64,000 bases of DNA from Serratia ureilytica (GTDB lineage Bacteria > Pseudomonadota > Gammaproteobacteria > Enterobacterales > Enterobacteriaceae): positions 186,001-250,000 of the forward strand of contig NZ_JABXOF010000006.1 of NCBI RefSeq assembly GCF_013375155.1, given 5' to 3'. Positions 21,513-32,891 of this stretch are shown in pieces. The notes under the pieces are model-generated. The model was given only the letters and a program-made list of their open reading frames with translations, was not told the DNA's origin and did no database searches. The position numbers and the translations under genes are program-made. The first letter of the stretch is position 1, and every line of letters begins with the position of its first letter.

Positions 21513-21628
21513 CAACTCTGGGAACGGCTTTGCAGAGCTGATTACCCTCGTCACTGCCACTGCCGAGTTCTGACGCAAACGCCGATTTCCCAGAGACCCT
21601 CTCGTCGTCCTATCCGACGAACCCCGTT

Positions 21629-21652
21629 GCCCTCGCTCGCGAGGGCTTTTTT
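21629..21652 (+). terminator. Terminator after the yhcN pair
   Basis: GCCCTCG-CTCG-CGAGGGC followed by TTTTTT. Confidence 0.92.
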
Positions 21653-21660
21653 ATGGGCGT

Positions 21661-21684
21661 AAAAAAGGCCGCGAATGCGGCCCT
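21661..21684 (-). terminator. Terminator after mpl
   Basis: On the minus strand AAGGGCCGC-ATTC-GCGGCC is followed by TTTTTT, 27 bases after the mpl stop. Confidence 0.9.
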
Positions 21685-21709
21685 TAGGTTGGCTTATGCG
21701 GCTGAACAA

Positions 21710-23089
21710 TCAGTAGGTCACCTTCGGTTCCTGCTTTTTCGCCAACGCGTCCAACAGGCGATCGTGAATGCCGCCGAAACCGCCGTTGCTCATCACCAGA
21801 ATGTGGTCGCCCGGCTGTGCGGTTTTCACCACCATCTCCACCAGCGTGTCGAGATCCGCGCTCCAGTGCGCCGGCTGCACGCAGGCATCCGCCACTTCCG
21901 CAACCTGCCACGGAATGTGATGCGGCTGGAACAGGAACACTTCATCGGCACGGCCGAGCGAAGGCGCCAGATCGTTTTTGCTGATGCCCATTTTCATGGT
22001 GTTGGATCGCGGCTCCAGCACCGCCAGAATGCGCGCCGTGCCGCCTACCTTGCCGCGCAGCGCGGCCAGAGTGGCCAGGATCGCCGTCGGGTGGTGCGCG
22101 AAATCGTCGTAGACCGTGACGCCGTTGGCTTCGCCACGCAGCTCCAGGCGGCGACGGGCGTTGATGAAGTCGCCCAAGGCGCGGCAGGCGTCCGCCGGCT
22201 GCACGCCAACGTGACGGGTCGCCGCGATGGCCATCAGGCCGTTATGCATGTTGTGCTCGCCCACCAGCGCCCAGTTCACTTCGCCGACCTGCTCGCCGTC
22301 GAGGAACACCGCGTAATGACTGGCGTCCGGCGTCAGCTTCTGCGCGCGCCAGGTGCCCTCTTCGCCCACCAGCTCCTGTTCGCTCCAGCAGCCCATCGCC
22401 ATCACCTGCTTCAGGTGGCTGTCGTTGTCCGGCAGGATGATCTTGCCTTTTCCCGGCACCAGGCGCACCAGGTGGTGGAATTGTTTCTGAATGGCTTTCA
22501 GATCGTCGAAGATATCGGCGTGGTCGAACTCCAGGTTGTTCATGATCAGCGTGCGCGGGCTGTAGTGCACGAACTTGGAGCGCTTGTCGAAGAACGCGCA
22601 GTCATACTCGTCGGCCTCGATCACGAAGAACGGGCTGCCGCCGAGGCGAGCCGAGACGTCGAAGTTGCCCGGCACGCCGCCGATGACGAAGCCCGGCTGG
22701 TAGCCGCAGGCTTCGAGGATCCAGGTCGCCATGCCGGCGGTGGTGGTTTTGCCGTGGGTGCCGGCGACCGCCAGTACCCAGCGATCGCGCAACACGGCGT
22801 CGTGCAGCCACTGCGGGCCGGAAACGTAAGGGATACCACGCTCCAGCACCGCCTCCACGCACGGGTTGCCGCGCGTCATGGCGTTGCCGATGATCACCAG
22901 ATCCGGCGCCGGATCCAGCTGGGCCGGATCATAACCCTGAATAAGATCGATCCCCTGGTTCTCCAGCAGCGTGCTCATCGGCGGATAGACGTTGGCGTCC
23001 GAACCGGTGACGTCATGCCCCAGTGAGCGCGCCAGCATCGCCAGCCCGCCCATAAAGGTGCCACAGATCCCAAGAATGTGAATGCGCAT
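21710..23089 (-). CDS. mpl: UDP-N-acetylmuramate:L-Ala-gamma-D-Glu-meso-DAP ligase
   Basis: Mpl attaches recycled murein tripeptide to UDP-MurNAc in the cytoplasm. The 459-residue Mur-ligase-family protein has an N-terminal Rossmann-like domain (MRIHILGICGTFMGGLA), the ATP-binding loop AGTHGKTTTAGM, the central domain with NNLEFDHADIF, and the C-terminal domain with YDDFAHHPTAI. ATG at 23087-23089 fits E. coli Mpl (457 residues); a 92-codon upstream extension runs into the fbp promoter and start region. Divergent from fbp, as in E. coli. Confidence 0.97.
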   Translation of the reverse strand: MRIHILGICGTFMGGLAMLARSLGHDVTGSDANVYPPMSTLLENQGIDLIQGYDPAQLDPAPDLVIIGNAMTRGNPCVEAVLERGIPYVSGPQWLHDAVLRDRWVLAVAGTHGKTTTAGMATWILEACGYQPGFVIGGVPGNFDVSARLGGSPFFVIEADEYDCAFFDKRSKFVHYSPRTLIMNNLEFDHADIFDDLKAIQKQFHHLVRLVPGKGKIILPDNDSHLKQVMAMGCWSEQELVGEEGTWRAQKLTPDASHYAVFLDGEQVGEVNWALVGEHNMHNGLMAIAATRHVGVQPADACRALGDFINARRRLELRGEANGVTVYDDFAHHPTAILATLAALRGKVGGTARILAVLEPRSNTMKMGISKNDLAPSLGRADEVFLFQPHHIPWQVAEVADACVQPAHWSADLDTLVEMVVKTAQPGDHILVMSNGGFGGIHDRLLDALAKKQEPKVTY

Positions 23090-23258
23090 AGGTTTCTCAT
23101 GTGAGTGCATCGAATGTCGGCATATTCTAACGCTCAGAATCGTCCAGAAGAAATGGATTTGCCTATGAATGGCGCGCATCTTTGGGCTACACTGCTCGCG
23201 AAAACGTTGGCGGTTTGTTAACAGGCCGCTATCCATCCGTAGATTCAGGGATTGTGTC

Positions 23259-24263
23259 ATGAAAACGTTAGGCGAATTTATCGTCGAGAAACAGCACGAC
23301 TTCTCGCACGCCACCGGCGAGCTGACCGCGTTACTTTCTGCCATTAAACTGGGCGCCAAAATCATTCACCGCGACATCAACAAGGCCGGCCTGGTTGATA
23401 TTCTGGGGACCAGCGGGGTGTCCAACGTACAGGGCGAAGTTCAGATGAAACTGGACCTGTACGCGAACGAAAAACTGAAAGCGGCGTTGAAAGCGCGTGG
23501 TGAAGTTGCGGGTATCGCTTCCGAAGAAGAAGATGAAATCGTGATATTCGACGGCGAGCGAGCTGAAAATGCCAAGTATGTCGTATTGATGGATCCGTTG
23601 GACGGTTCGTCCAACATCGATGTCAACGTCTCGGTCGGTACGATTTTCTCTATCTATCGTCGCATCACGCCGGTCGGCACGCCGGTGACCGAAGAAGACT
23701 TCCTGCAGCCGGGCAGCGCCCAGGTCGCAGCGGGTTACGTGGTTTACGGTTCGTCCACCATGCTGGTGTACACCACCGGTTACGGCGTCCACGCCTTCAC
23801 GTACGATCCGTCTCTGGGCGTGTTCTGTCTCTCTCACGAGAAAGTGCGTTTCCCGGCGAGCGGCAACATGTATTCCATCAACGAAGGCAACTACATCAAG
23901 TTCCCTCTCGGCGTGAAGAAATACATCAAGTACTGCCAGGAGCAGGATGAAGCGACACAGCGCCCTTACACCTCGCGCTACATCGGTTCTCTGGTGGCGG
24001 ACTTCCACCGCAACCTGCTGAAAGGCGGCATCTACATCTACCCAAGCACCGCCAGCCACCCGCAAGGCAAGCTGCGCCTGCTGTACGAATGCAACCCGAT
24101 GGCGTTCCTGGCCGAACAGGCCGGCGGCAAGGCCAGCGACGGCAAAAACCGCATTCTGGACATCACGCCGGTGAAACTGCACCAGCGCGCGCCATTCTTC
24201 GTCGGCACCAAGTCGATGGTGGAAGACGCAGAACGCTTCATCGCCGAAAACCCGGACGAGTAA
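23259..24263 (+). CDS. fbp: Fructose-1,6-bisphosphatase class I
   Basis: The gluconeogenic phosphatase that makes fructose-6-phosphate. The 334-residue protein has metal and substrate motifs [20 protein letters not shown] and [19 protein letters not shown] at 23259 ([12 protein letters not shown]) gives the family length; the longer open frame upstream overlaps the mpl 5' end. Allosteric control by AMP and activation by PEP/citrate are known for E. coli Fbp. Confidence 0.98.
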   Translation: MKTLGEFIVEKQHDFSHATGELTALLSAIKLGAKIIHRDINKAGLVDILGTSGVSNVQGEVQMKLDLYANEKLKAALKARGEVAGIASEEEDEIVIFDGERAENAKYVVLMDPLDGSSNIDVNVSVGTIFSIYRRITPVGTPVTEEDFLQPGSAQVAAGYVVYGSSTMLVYTTGYGVHAFTYDPSLGVFCLSHEKVRFPASGNMYSINEGNYIKFPLGVKKYIKYCQEQDEATQRPYTSRYIGSLVADFHRNLLKGGIYIYPSTASHPQGKLRLLYECNPMAFLAEQAGGKASDGKNRILDITPVKLHQRAPFFVGTKSMVEDAERFIAENPDE

Positions 24264-24276
24264 CGCGTTCTTTGCC

Positions 24277-24304
24277 AGGGTTCGGCGCCTTGCCGAACCC
24301 TTAT
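24277..24304. terminator. Bidirectional terminator between fbp and the chemoreceptor gene
   Basis: A 10-bp stem AGGGTTCGGC / GCCGAACCCT with a five-base loop, centred between the convergent genes. T tracts are short. Confidence 0.75.
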
Positions 24305-24308
24305 TGCC

Positions 24309-25862
24309 TTACAGCTTGAACGCCGCCATGCTCTGCGCCAGCAGCTGAGCCTGATCTTCCAGCGAGCGCGTCGCCGCCGCAGACTCCTCCACCAGCGCCG
24401 CATTCTGTTGCGCCACCTGATCCATCTGCGCCACCGCCAGATTCACCTGTTCGATACCGCTGCTTTGTTCGCGCGTCGCCGCCGAGATCTCACGCATCAA
24501 CGCCGTCACCCGGCCCACTTCACCGGTGATGCCGCTCATGGTCTGCGCCGCCGACTCCACCATCTGTTCGCCTTCCTGCACCCGGTTTTGCGACGCTTCG
24601 ATCAGCCCTTTGATCTCTTTCGCCGACTGGGCGCTGCGCTGCGCCAGGTTGCGCACTTCACCGGCCACCACCGCGAAACCGCGTCCCTGTTCGCCGGCGC
24701 GCGCGGCTTCCACCGCCGCGTTCAGCGCCAGGATGTTGGTCTGGAAGGCGATGCCGTCCATCACGCTGATGATATCGGCGATGCGGCGCGAGCTGTCGGT
24801 GATCGCCTGCATCTTGCTCATCACCTGGCTGACCACCTCACTGCCCTGGTTGGCGATATCGGACACGCTCAGCGCCAGCTGGTTGGCCTGTTCACAGTTC
24901 TCGGCGTTCATTTTCACCGTCGAGGTCAGCTGTTCCATGCTGGCGGCGGTCTCTTCCAGCGACGCGGCCGATTCTTCGGTGCGCTGCGCCAGATGCAGGT
25001 TGCCGGCCGCCAGTTCGCGCGAACCGGTGTCGATCTGGCTGCTGGCGTCGCGCACTTTGCTGACCGAACTGGCCAGCGCCTGCTGCATGCGCTGCATCGC
25101 CCGCACCAGGCGCCCCATCTCGGTATCGCCCTCGCCGCGGATCTCGTGGGTCAGATCGCCGCCGGCGATGTGTTCCAGCTGCGCGATGGACTCATCCAGC
25201 GGACGCAAAATGATCACGCGCAGCGCGAACCAGGCCAGCAACGCCAACAGCACGCTGAGCAGGCCCGCCACCACGATCAGCGAGATCTTGGTGCTGGCGT
25301 TGCTTTCCGCCTCATACACCTGCTTCTCGCCGAGCTTCATGGCGAAGCTGCGGAAATCGGTGAGATCCTTTTCAAACGCGATGCTCAAGGCGGAAATGCG
25401 CGTCTCCTGGATATGGTAATACTCATCGATCTTGCCGGCCTTGATGGCGGCGGCCATCGGCTTCACGCCCTGCTCCAGATAGGCGCGATAGCTGTTTTGC
25501 AGGCGGCTGGAGAGTTCGCGGCCGCGCTCGGTCACGGTGCCGACGCCGACAAAGCGCGCCATTTCCTTGTTCGACTGCTCGAGGTAGCCGTAGATGCGGC
25601 CCACGGTGGCGTCGGAGACATCAGTCTGGCCGATCTCCCGTTGGCGCACCGCCAGCGAGGCGGCGGTTCGGGCGCGCAGCGTCAGGTTGGAGCTGTTGGC
25701 CAGCGAGCCCAGCTCTTCGCCGAGGATCTGGTTTAAGGTATGGATCGAGCGCGATCCTTCGTTAATCGCGTTGACGCCAATAACGCTGACCATGATCAGC
25801 AGCATGGTCATCAGGCTCAGCAGGGCGATCAGCCCAGCCTTCACCGTAATCTTTTTTAGCAT
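24309..25862 (-). CDS. Methyl-accepting chemotaxis protein
   Basis: A 517-residue transmembrane chemoreceptor. It has a first helix (about 9-31), a periplasmic four-helix-bundle domain of the Tar type (about 32-190, with a [13 protein letters not shown] segment like the ligand-binding helix of Tar), a second helix (about 190-212), a HAMP domain (about 213-265) and a signalling coiled coil whose hairpin tip reads [35 protein letters not shown] in consecutive parts. The ligand is unknown. It ends in AAFKL and lacks the C-terminal NWETF-type CheR docking pentapeptide, so it probably relies on other receptors for efficient methylation. A sigma-28 promoter lies upstream. E. coli has no receptor gene here. 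Confidence 0.95.
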   Translation of the reverse strand: MLKKITVKAGLIALLSLMTMLLIMVSVIGVNAINEGSRSIHTLNQILGEELGSLANSSNLTLRARTAASLAVRQREIGQTDVSDATVGRIYGYLEQSNKEMARFVGVGTVTERGRELSSRLQNSYRAYLEQGVKPMAAAIKAGKIDEYYHIQETRISALSIAFEKDLTDFRSFAMKLGEKQVYEAESNASTKISLIVVAGLLSVLLALLAWFALRVIILRPLDESIAQLEHIAGGDLTHEIRGEGDTEMGRLVRAMQRMQQALASSVSKVRDASSQIDTGSRELAAGNLHLAQRTEESAASLEETAASMEQLTSTVKMNAENCEQANQLALSVSDIANQGSEVVSQVMSKMQAITDSSRRIADIISVMDGIAFQTNILALNAAVEAARAGEQGRGFAVVAGEVRNLAQRSAQSAKEIKGLIEASQNRVQEGEQMVESAAQTMSGITGEVGRVTALMREISAATREQSSGIEQVNLAVAQMDQVAQQNAALVEESAAATRSLEDQAQLLAQSMAAFKL

Positions 25863-25955
25863 GAGTTCTTCCCGGCTTCAGAATAGTGAGATCAGACGTA
25901 GTAGGGGTGGCAAAACGCGGAGCCAGCTTTGCTGGCTCATTATTGTTTGTTGAAG

Positions 25956-25982
25956 TTATCGGCAGGCGGAGGCAAAACTTCA
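25956..25982 (-). promoter_or_regulatory. Sigma-28 (FliA) flagellar-class promoter for the chemoreceptor gene
   Basis: TGAAGTTT-N11-GCCGATAA on the minus strand, matching the FliA consensus TAAAGTTT-N11-GCCGATAA at 15 of 16 positions with exact spacing. It lies about 94 bases before the receptor start. A perfect 8-bp hairpin (GAGCCAGC-TTT-GCTGGCTC, 25920-25938) lies in the resulting leader. Confidence 0.9.
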
Positions 25983-26122
25983 TGCCGCGGCGGGATTAAT
26001 CTGGAAATTATCCCTGCGTCGGCGCGCGGGGTTTTCGACGATGAAAAGGGCAGGAAATCGCAAAAGAGTCCGCTATAATAGCCGCCACTCCATTTCTGGT
26101 TTGATGATTAAAGGAAACCGAC

Positions 26123-26653
26123 ATGAGCTTGAATCTGGTCCCTGCTGGCAAAGACCTGCCGGAAGACATCTACGTAGTAATCGAAATCCCGGCCAACGCC
26201 GATCCAATCAAATACGAAATCGACAAAGAAACCGGCGCGCTGTTCGTTGACCGTTTCATGTCCACCGCGATGTTCTACCCGTGCAACTACGGCTACATCA
26301 ACCACACCCTCTCTCTGGACGGTGACCCGGTTGACGTGCTGGTTCCAACCCCATACCCGCTGCAGCCGGGCTCCGTGATCCGCTGCCGTCCGGTTGGCGT
26401 GCTGAAAATGACCGACGAAGCCGGTGAAGACGCCAAGCTGGTTGCGGTGCCGCACAGCAAGCTGACCAAAGAGTACGATCACGTGAAAGACGTGAACGAC
26501 CTGCCGGAACTGCTGAAAGCCCAGATCGCTCACTTCTTCGAGCACTACAAAGATCTGGAAAAAGGCAAATGGGTGAAAGTGGAAGGCTGGGCAGACGCTG
26601 CCGCGGCTAAAGCGGAAATCATCGCCTCCTTCGAACGCGCTGCCAAGAAGTAA
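26123..26653 (+). CDS. ppa: Inorganic pyrophosphatase
   Basis: The essential cytoplasmic family I pyrophosphatase, a hexamer in E. coli. The 176-residue protein carries the signature DGDPVDV with metal-binding aspartates, YPCNYGYI, and the C-terminal [28 protein letters not shown] precedes the ATG at 26123. A TATAAT -10 box is at 26074-26079, but no good -35 is seen. Confidence 0.98.
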   Translation: MSLNLVPAGKDLPEDIYVVIEIPANADPIKYEIDKETGALFVDRFMSTAMFYPCNYGYINHTLSLDGDPVDVLVPTPYPLQPGSVIRCRPVGVLKMTDEAGEDAKLVAVPHSKLTKEYDHVKDVNDLPELLKAQIAHFFEHYKDLEKGKWVKVEGWADAAAAKAEIIASFERAAKK

Positions 26654-26672
26654 TTCCAGCCGCCGTCCGATG

Positions 26673-26705
26673 AAAAAACACCGCTCATTGAGCGGTGTTT
26701 TTTTT
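26673..26705. terminator. Bidirectional terminator between ppa and ytfP
   Basis: AAAACACCGCTCA / TGAGCGGTGTTTT stem with A/T tracts on both sides, giving T tracts for both convergent genes. Confidence 0.93.
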
Positions 26706-26706
26706 C

Positions 26707-27054
26707 TTACTGTTCTTCGAGACGCTTCAGCCAGTCACCGCTGGTAATTCGCGGGTAACCGTCCACGCTGTGTTTGTACAGGTAGATCCACGCACTCCCA
26801 TAAGGCGTCTGAATCAGCTCGCGCTTATAGTCCTTGGTGTTGCTTTTCAGTTCGTCCAGCTCTGCCAGAATCGATGAGTTAATACGATACACCTCGCAAT
26901 GTATCGTGCCCTCTCCAGGGATCGCCGCCGGGTAATGGCCCAGATTGTAAATCTGATAGCCTTCGAGCTCGTGCTCGCCGAGCCATTGGGCGTTGGTCAT
27001 CCAATGGCTGTTTCCCTGTTTGCGTCGTAAACTGCCGTAGACAATTATTCGCAT
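26707..27054 (-). CDS. ytfP: Gamma-glutamylcyclotransferase-family protein YtfP
   Basis: A 115-residue single-domain protein. The N-terminal MRIIVYGSLRRKQGNSH contains the YGSL motif of the gamma-glutamylcyclotransferase-like fold, and a conserved acidic residue is in ELDEL. The exact substrate is unknown. The ATG lies 2 bases after the tamB stop, so it ends the tamA-tamB-ytfP operon, the same as in E. coli. Confidence 0.94.
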   Translation of the reverse strand: MRIIVYGSLRRKQGNSHWMTNAQWLGEHELEGYQIYNLGHYPAAIPGEGTIHCEVYRINSSILAELDELKSNTKDYKRELIQTPYGSAWIYLYKHSVDGYPRITSGDWLKRLEEQ

Positions 27055-27056
27055 CG

Positions 27057-30000
27057 CTAAAACTCAAACTGATAGAGCAAATCTAATGCCTGGTCGAGAC
27101 CAGACACCGCTTCAAGATACAACTTAGGCATCAGGCGATAACGCAACGTCAGCGTGGCCAGCGAGTCGAAAATGCCCACCCCATATTTTACTTGTAAGCC
27201 TGGGAGGACATAGCCGCTCACGACAACCTGGGAATTGTCGCCAACCCCTTGAGTGTCCAGAGCCAAATTACTCACGCCGAATGCCTCGCCGATTTTACCC
27301 ACAAGTTGACCACTTTGTGCAACCCCCATGCCGATTAACATCGACGTCATGGCGTTGCCGTCGGCGCCTGAGCTGTTCAAGCCCTGGCCGCGCAGCAGAT
27401 AAGACAAGGCTTCCTGTTGCGATTTGGCCGGATCGGAGAACACTTCCAGCTTCGGCGCATCCGCCAGGCCGGTCACGCGCACGCCGGCGGTCACGTCGTC
27501 CTCGGTGGATTCCGGGTTGCGGATCGCTTCGATATTGAGCAGCGGCTGATCCGGCGGGCCGGAGAACATCAGCTGCCCTTTACGCACGATCAAATCCTGA
27601 CCATAAGCATGGAAGCGACCGGAAGGGATGTCAATCTGGCCGTTGAGGCCCAGCCCTTTCTTGTCCTGCACCACTTTCAAATCACCCTTCAAGCGGGCTT
27701 TGAGGCCGAAGGCGTCCAGCCGCACGTCATTGCCGACGTGGATCATCAGGTTGCTGTTGATCGGAATCGAGGCGGTCTTCGGTTGAATCGGCTTCAGCTG
27801 GTCGTCCAGCATCACTTCGTCGGAAGAGACGCCCACCGCGCTTTCCGGCAGCTCCTGCACCGTGATGCGCGCCCAAGGGATGTCGACCTTGCCGTTGAGC
27901 GAGAACAGCTGCGGCGTGGCTTCGAACACCAGATCCGGCGACACGTCGATGCGGATCATCGGCGGCACCGTCACCCGCAGCTTGTCGCCCTTGGCGGCAA
28001 TGCGCGCACGCCAGGCGTTGATGTCACGCCAGTCGGCATCGCCCGCCAGATTCAGCTGGCCGCGCGTGGTGCTGAGCAGCCCTTCCAGCGTCGAGGTCAT
28101 GCCATTGAAATTCACCGCCAGCCGCGCGTCGGTCATATCGAACGGCATCCAGTGGCCCTGCACCTTCGCCCGATCCAACGCCAGACGCCCGAACACCAGC
28201 GGCTTCTGCGCGCTGCCGCCCAGACGCAGGTTGGCGTTCAGCATGCCCGCCGCGCTTTCACCCTTCATCAGCGCTGGGTTGATCAGCGCCAACGAAATGT
28301 TGGTGATATTGACGTTGCCGCTGATGGTGCGCCGCACCTGCGGATCCGCCACCTGGATATTGCCGTCGAACTGGCCGTTGTTGGTCAGTTTGATCCGCCA
28401 GTCGGCCTGCGCGCGGCCGTTGTTCAGACCGGCGTTGAGGGTCAGCGTATCGAAGGCGATCGGCAGCGCGTTGCCCTGCACCTGCTGCACCACCTTGACG
28501 CCGTTGCCGGCCAACGTGACCTTCGCCTCCGGCAGCGCGCCGCCCGGTTTCCAGCTGACGTCGGCCCGGCCGGTGAACACGCCGCTCAGGGCGGTCTCCG
28601 GGCCGAGGAACGGCTTGATCATCGCCAGATCGAACCGGTTGAGCACCACGCTGGCCTGGCCGCTCTGGCCGGCTTCGATGGTCTTCGGCACGCACAGCTC
28701 GGCATTCGGGTTCTGCCAACAGTGCGGCCCGATGCTGATTTTCTGCGCGGTGTTCAGGTAGTCCAGCGCGATGGCGCGCGTCAGGCGCCACTCCCCCACC
28801 GGCGTATCGAAGCGGGTATTGTTCAGATTGCCGCGCCAGCGCTGCTGCTGACGATCGAAGCTGCCCTGCAGCGCCAGCTGGCCGGAGACCGGCTTACCGT
28901 CGATCTTCAACTGCAGCTGATGCTGCTTCTCGCTGCCTTTGGCGTCCAGGGTCAGCAGGCTGACTTCCAGCGCGTCCTGCTTCAGCTGCTCGACGCGAAC
29001 CGCCAACTGCCCCTGGATCTGATCCGTGGAGCGCACGTCACCGTCGATCTTCACCCGGTTGATGCGCAGCGCCTGCCACTGCAAACCGGAGGCGGTCAAA
29101 TCCGCCAGCAGCTGAGGTGCCTGCAGATTGCCGCGCAGCTTCAGCAGCCCTTTGGCGGTGCCGCCCAGGCCCGGCAGCGCGCCGTCCAGACGCGGCGCGT
29201 CGATGTTGGCGTCCAGGTTCCAGCTCTTCTCGTCCAGCTGTCCTTTGACGTTCAGCTGGTTGCGCCCCAACGTCAGATCGATGCCGGGGATTTTCCACTG
29301 CCCGGCGGCGTTGCCGCTCAGCGTGCCGCGCGCCGTGACCTTGTTCTGCTTCACGTTGCCGTCCAGCTGCAGCACCGGCACCTGCAGCTGCCAGCTGCCG
29401 CCGTGCAGGCTGCCGCGCGTGGTGATCTTGCCGTCGAGTTTCGCCGGCCATTCCGGCCACTGCTTGGCGGTATTGATGCCGCTCAGCGTCAATTGCGAGT
29501 TCCAGCTGATGGCCTTGCTCCAGTCCACCAGCGCGGTGAGCTCGGTATTACCCTGCAGCGCCGCCAGCCGCAGGCGCTCCAGCTTGAACTGCTCGACGTT
29601 GCCTTTGCCGTCCAGCGTCAGCACCGCCGGCGGCAGATCCTGACCTTTCAGATTAGCGCGCGTCGACAACGCATAGTCGGTCGCCTTGCCGTTAAAGCGC
29701 AGGCGGAAATCGTTAACCTGGTACTGCGCCTCGCCGCTCAGCGGCCATTTCAGCTGTTTGCTCTGCAGCGTCAGCGCCAGCGGCAGGCCGGCTTCGGCCA
29801 GCCGGGTTTGCACATCGAGCTGGGCGCCGACCGGGCCGGACAGGTTCAGCGCGACCTTCAGCTCATCACGCAACCCGCCGCCGATGTTCAGCTTCACCTT
29901 CTCGCCCTTCAACGGGTCGATGTTCAACGCGCTGTTGGCGGTCAGGGCCACCGGCCAATCGCCGGTCAGGGTCGCCTGCCCCTGCACCGACAGCGTACCC

Positions 30001-30875
30001 TGCGGCGACTTCACGTCAAAGTTGTCCAGTTGGATATGCTGATCCTGCGTGCTGGCCTGCAGCAACAGACTCGTGATCAGCACGTCGGTATCGCCGGTCA
30101 AGCGCAGCTGTTCGCCGCTGATCTCTTTCACGGTGATATCCAGCGGCAGGCGGATGTCCGGCAGATCCGGCAACAGCGGTTTGGCGAACAGTTCCTTCAG
30201 CGTTTCGCCAAGCGGCTTCTCTTCCGGCTGCGGCGCCGGTTTCGCCGCGTCGGTAACCTGCTCACCGACCTTTTTCGCCACCTCGACCGCCGGTTGCACC
30301 GCTTCCGGCAACGGATTTTGCGGCGTTTTCGGCAAGGCGATCAGCAACGAGCCGATCTTGGTCGGCATCAGCGTCAGCGCACGCTCTTGCCACTGTGCGC
30401 CGGTGCGGAACTCGGCCAGAGAAATGGCGGTGTCGTCGACGGTGACCTTGACGTTGTTCAGCGCCAACAGGCGCAGGGTGATCGGATAAGGCGTACTGAG
30501 ATTGGTGGTCGGCTCGCTGCTCTCCTCCACCGGCGCGGAGGGCGCCATCTCTTTGGTGTTCACCGCCACGTCCACGTCCTGAGCGGTCAAGGCGTTGACG
30601 CACAGCGAGCTGCGTTTAAAGCAGGAGAGATCGAGGGACAGATGGAATTGCCCGGCGTTGACCGTCACGCCCGGCATCTGATACTTCACGCCCTTCAGCG
30701 TCAGATCGCGCCAGCCGCCGCTGACGCCGGCGATCTCCAGCCCCGGCACCCAGCGCGCCGCGCCGTTGATGACCATATGCAAACCGGTGGTGGTCCCCAC
30801 CAGAAAGGCCAGTCCGCCGATCAGCAGCAGCAAAACGACCAGAAATCCGAGACAAATCTTTTTAACCAGGCTCAT
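27057..30875 (-). CDS. tamB: Translocation and assembly module subunit TamB
   Basis: TamB is a very long inner-membrane-anchored periplasmic protein that partners TamA and is implicated in outer-membrane protein insertion and phospholipid transport. The 1272-residue product has one N-terminal hydrophobic anchor (about 7-28), then an extended series of beta-strand repeats with a lipid-groove-like composition, and the C-terminal DUF490 domain that ends in LDLLYQFEF. Length is close to E. coli TamB (1259). The ATG overlaps the tamA stop by four bases (ATGA), so the two are translationally coupled. Confidence 0.97.
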   Translation of the reverse strand: MSLVKKICLGFLVVLLLLIGGLAFLVGTTTGLHMVINGAARWVPGLEIAGVSGGWRDLTLKGVKYQMPGVTVNAGQFHLSLDLSCFKRSSLCVNALTAQDVDVAVNTKEMAPSAPVEESSEPTTNLSTPYPITLRLLALNNVKVTVDDTAISLAEFRTGAQWQERALTLMPTKIGSLLIALPKTPQNPLPEAVQPAVEVAKKVGEQVTDAAKPAPQPEEKPLGETLKELFAKPLLPDLPDIRLPLDITVKEISGEQLRLTGDTDVLITSLLLQASTQDQHIQLDNFDVKSPQGTLSVQGQATLTGDWPVALTANSALNIDPLKGEKVKLNIGGGLRDELKVALNLSGPVGAQLDVQTRLAEAGLPLALTLQSKQLKWPLSGEAQYQVNDFRLRFNGKATDYALSTRANLKGQDLPPAVLTLDGKGNVEQFKLERLRLAALQGNTELTALVDWSKAISWNSQLTLSGINTAKQWPEWPAKLDGKITTRGSLHGGSWQLQVPVLQLDGNVKQNKVTARGTLSGNAAGQWKIPGIDLTLGRNQLNVKGQLDEKSWNLDANIDAPRLDGALPGLGGTAKGLLKLRGNLQAPQLLADLTASGLQWQALRINRVKIDGDVRSTDQIQGQLAVRVEQLKQDALEVSLLTLDAKGSEKQHQLQLKIDGKPVSGQLALQGSFDRQQQRWRGNLNNTRFDTPVGEWRLTRAIALDYLNTAQKISIGPHCWQNPNAELCVPKTIEAGQSGQASVVLNRFDLAMIKPFLGPETALSGVFTGRADVSWKPGGALPEAKVTLAGNGVKVVQQVQGNALPIAFDTLTLNAGLNNGRAQADWRIKLTNNGQFDGNIQVADPQVRRTISGNVNITNISLALINPALMKGESAAGMLNANLRLGGSAQKPLVFGRLALDRAKVQGHWMPFDMTDARLAVNFNGMTSTLEGLLSTTRGQLNLAGDADWRDINAWRARIAAKGDKLRVTVPPMIRIDVSPDLVFEATPQLFSLNGKVDIPWARITVQELPESAVGVSSDEVMLDDQLKPIQPKTASIPINSNLMIHVGNDVRLDAFGLKARLKGDLKVVQDKKGLGLNGQIDIPSGRFHAYGQDLIVRKGQLMFSGPPDQPLLNIEAIRNPESTEDDVTAGVRVTGLADAPKLEVFSDPAKSQQEALSYLLRGQGLNSSGADGNAMTSMLIGMGVAQSGQLVGKIGEAFGVSNLALDTQGVGDNSQVVVSGYVLPGLQVKYGVGIFDSLATLTLRYRLMPKLYLEAVSGLDQALDLLYQFEF

Positions 30876-32608
30876 AGTTCAGGCCCCAAACCGATGTAGA
30901 ACTGCATCCCGTGAGTGTCCTTGTCTCCCACGGGCGCGGCGATATCCAGCTTCACCGGCCCCACCGGCGACTGCCAGCGCACGCCTACGCCGGCGCCGGT
31001 CTTGAAGTTGCTCTGCTTGATATCGTTCACCGCTTCACCGGAATCGACGAACATCGCCCCCCACCATTTGCCGGTCACGTTGTATTGATACTCCAGCGAG
31101 CCGGTCAGCATCTTGGAGGCGCCGGTCAGCTTGCCGTCGTCGCCGCGCGGAGAAATGTCTTTGTACTTGTAGCCGCGAATGCTGCGGTCACCGCCGGCGA
31201 AGAAGCGCAAATCCGGCGGCACCTTGTCGAAGTCGTTGGTTTCTATCCATCCCACCTGCCCGCGTGCCACGAAACGATGCTTGTCGGCGAGCGTGCGGAT
31301 CCAGACGTTCTGCGCCTGCATCAGCGCGAAGTCCACGCCCGAGCCCCAGGTGGTGTCGGATACGTCGATGGAGTAGCGCTGGCTGTCGCCCCAGGTCGGC
31401 ATCAGGCCGCCGCGCGAGCGGGTGCGGTTGAAGCTGACGCCGGGGTACAGCAGCATGGTGGTGTTGCTGACGTTGCCCTGGGTAAAGTTATCCCAGCGCC
31501 AGGTCAGGTTGATCGCCCGCTGCCAGCCGCTGGAGAGATCCCAGTTGCGCGAAGCCACCACTTTGGAGGTCACGGATTTGGTGTCGTTAAGGTCGACGTT
31601 CTTGAGCCCGCCCTGCAGCAGGTAATACTGCTCCAGCGGATTCTTCAGCAGCGGGATCTTATAGGTCAGATCCAGCTGCTGCTCCGGCGCCGACACGCTG
31701 GCGCTGGTTTCCAGGCTGTGGCCGCGATCGTTGAGCCAGGGCTTTTTCCAGGTGCCTTTCACCCGCGGGCCGACGTCGGTGGAGTAACCGATACCGGTTT
31801 CGATGGTATTGCGCGTACGCGGCGTTACCAGCGCGTCCAACGGCAAAATCTTGTTCTCTTTGGCATCGTTGAAATCAGGGGACACCACCACCGAGTTGAA
31901 CCAGTTGGTGGCGGACAAACGGCGGTTCAGCTCGGCCAAATCCTCCGAACTGTAGTAATCCCCCTGATGAAAGGGCACCAGATTTTGCAGATAGTCTTCG
32001 CGGATTTGCGAACCGGTGAATTTCACCTTGCCGAAGCGGTAACGTTCGCCGCTGTTGAAATCGATATCCCAAAACGCCTTGTGCAGATCTTCTGCCACGC
32101 CGAGTTGGCTTTTGGTCATATCGGCGTCGAAGTAACCTTTGCGCAGCGCCAGGCCGGTCAGCGAGCCTTTGAAACTGTCATACTTGCCGTGGTTGAGGAT
32201 CTCGCCGATGGTCGGCCGATCCTTCTTTACCAGCGCCAGGTAGTCCTCATCGGTCTTCGCGCCGCCTTCCAGCACGATGTTGGCGCCGGCGATGCGCACC
32301 GGTTCGCCCGGATTGACCTTGGCATGCAGCACCGGACGCGACATCCCCGGCCGATCGTCCAGCGTAAACTCGATGGTCGGCTGGTAATAGCCGAGCGCGC
32401 GCAGCCCCTGGCGCACCGCCTCATCCACCCGTGCGCGGAAGCGACCGTCGGTGCCGACCTCTTCAGGCGTGATCGACGACAGCCGCACCCGGACGTTTTT
32501 TTCCAACTCTCCGCTTAACCCCTCCACCTGCAGCCGCACGTTGGCCGCATAGGCTGCAGGTGCCGCAAGCAACACAGATATCAAGCACATGACCGGGTAC
32601 TTTGGCAC
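30872..32608 (-). CDS. tamA: Translocation and assembly module subunit TamA (Omp85 family)
   Basis: An outer-membrane beta-barrel protein of the BamA/Omp85 superfamily. The 578-residue precursor has a signal peptide (about 1-21, ending PAAYA), three POTRA domains (to about 265) and a C-terminal 16-strand barrel including the GGDRSIRGY lid motif. It starts with GTG (32606-32608), well placed after AAGGAG. The first gene of the tamA-tamB-ytfP operon, divergent from msrA. Confidence 0.97.
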   Translation of the reverse strand: MPKYPVMCLISVLLAAPAAYAANVRLQVEGLSGELEKNVRVRLSSITPEEVGTDGRFRARVDEAVRQGLRALGYYQPTIEFTLDDRPGMSRPVLHAKVNPGEPVRIAGANIVLEGGAKTDEDYLALVKKDRPTIGEILNHGKYDSFKGSLTGLALRKGYFDADMTKSQLGVAEDLHKAFWDIDFNSGERYRFGKVKFTGSQIREDYLQNLVPFHQGDYYSSEDLAELNRRLSATNWFNSVVVSPDFNDAKENKILPLDALVTPRTRNTIETGIGYSTDVGPRVKGTWKKPWLNDRGHSLETSASVSAPEQQLDLTYKIPLLKNPLEQYYLLQGGLKNVDLNDTKSVTSKVVASRNWDLSSGWQRAINLTWRWDNFTQGNVSNTTMLLYPGVSFNRTRSRGGLMPTWGDSQRYSIDVSDTTWGSGVDFALMQAQNVWIRTLADKHRFVARGQVGWIETNDFDKVPPDLRFFAGGDRSIRGYKYKDISPRGDDGKLTGASKMLTGSLEYQYNVTGKWWGAMFVDSGEAVNDIKQSNFKTGAGVGVRWQSPVGPVKLDIAAPVGDKDTHGMQFYIGLGPEL

Positions 32609-32891
32609 GTGTTCTCCTTATTGATTTTACTTTCCTGTTATGGTGTTCGCTCCGGGGCCAGGGCAGACTCCGCGCTATCATGACGGCAGCCCTCTTCAAC
32701 CTTCTTCCGGACGCCGCCCGCCGCGCTTTGCCGCCGCGCAACAGGCGAATTCTTCACTTTTGGCGCTCAAAATACTGCGTTAAGCTTATACAAAATCCCA
32801 CTTGCCGCTTATTGTGGGCAAAGACGCGGTGAGATACAACCGAACCGCCGCCATGTAGGGTCAATTCTTACTGTGACAACAGGAGTCAACC

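Noticed and set aside
26041-26250. 69-codon plus-strand frame overlapping the ppa start
   Set aside because: Contains the ppa promoter region and runs into ppa in another frame.
27417-30899. Open frame of over 1100 codons on the plus strand, antisense to tamB
   Set aside because: It mirrors the tamB codon pattern; the product is a low-complexity Arg/Gln/His-rich string with no recognisable domain. Long antisense frames are common in GC-rich DNA. Similar long mirrors opposite ftsH, cpdB, rnr and mutL were dropped for the same reason.
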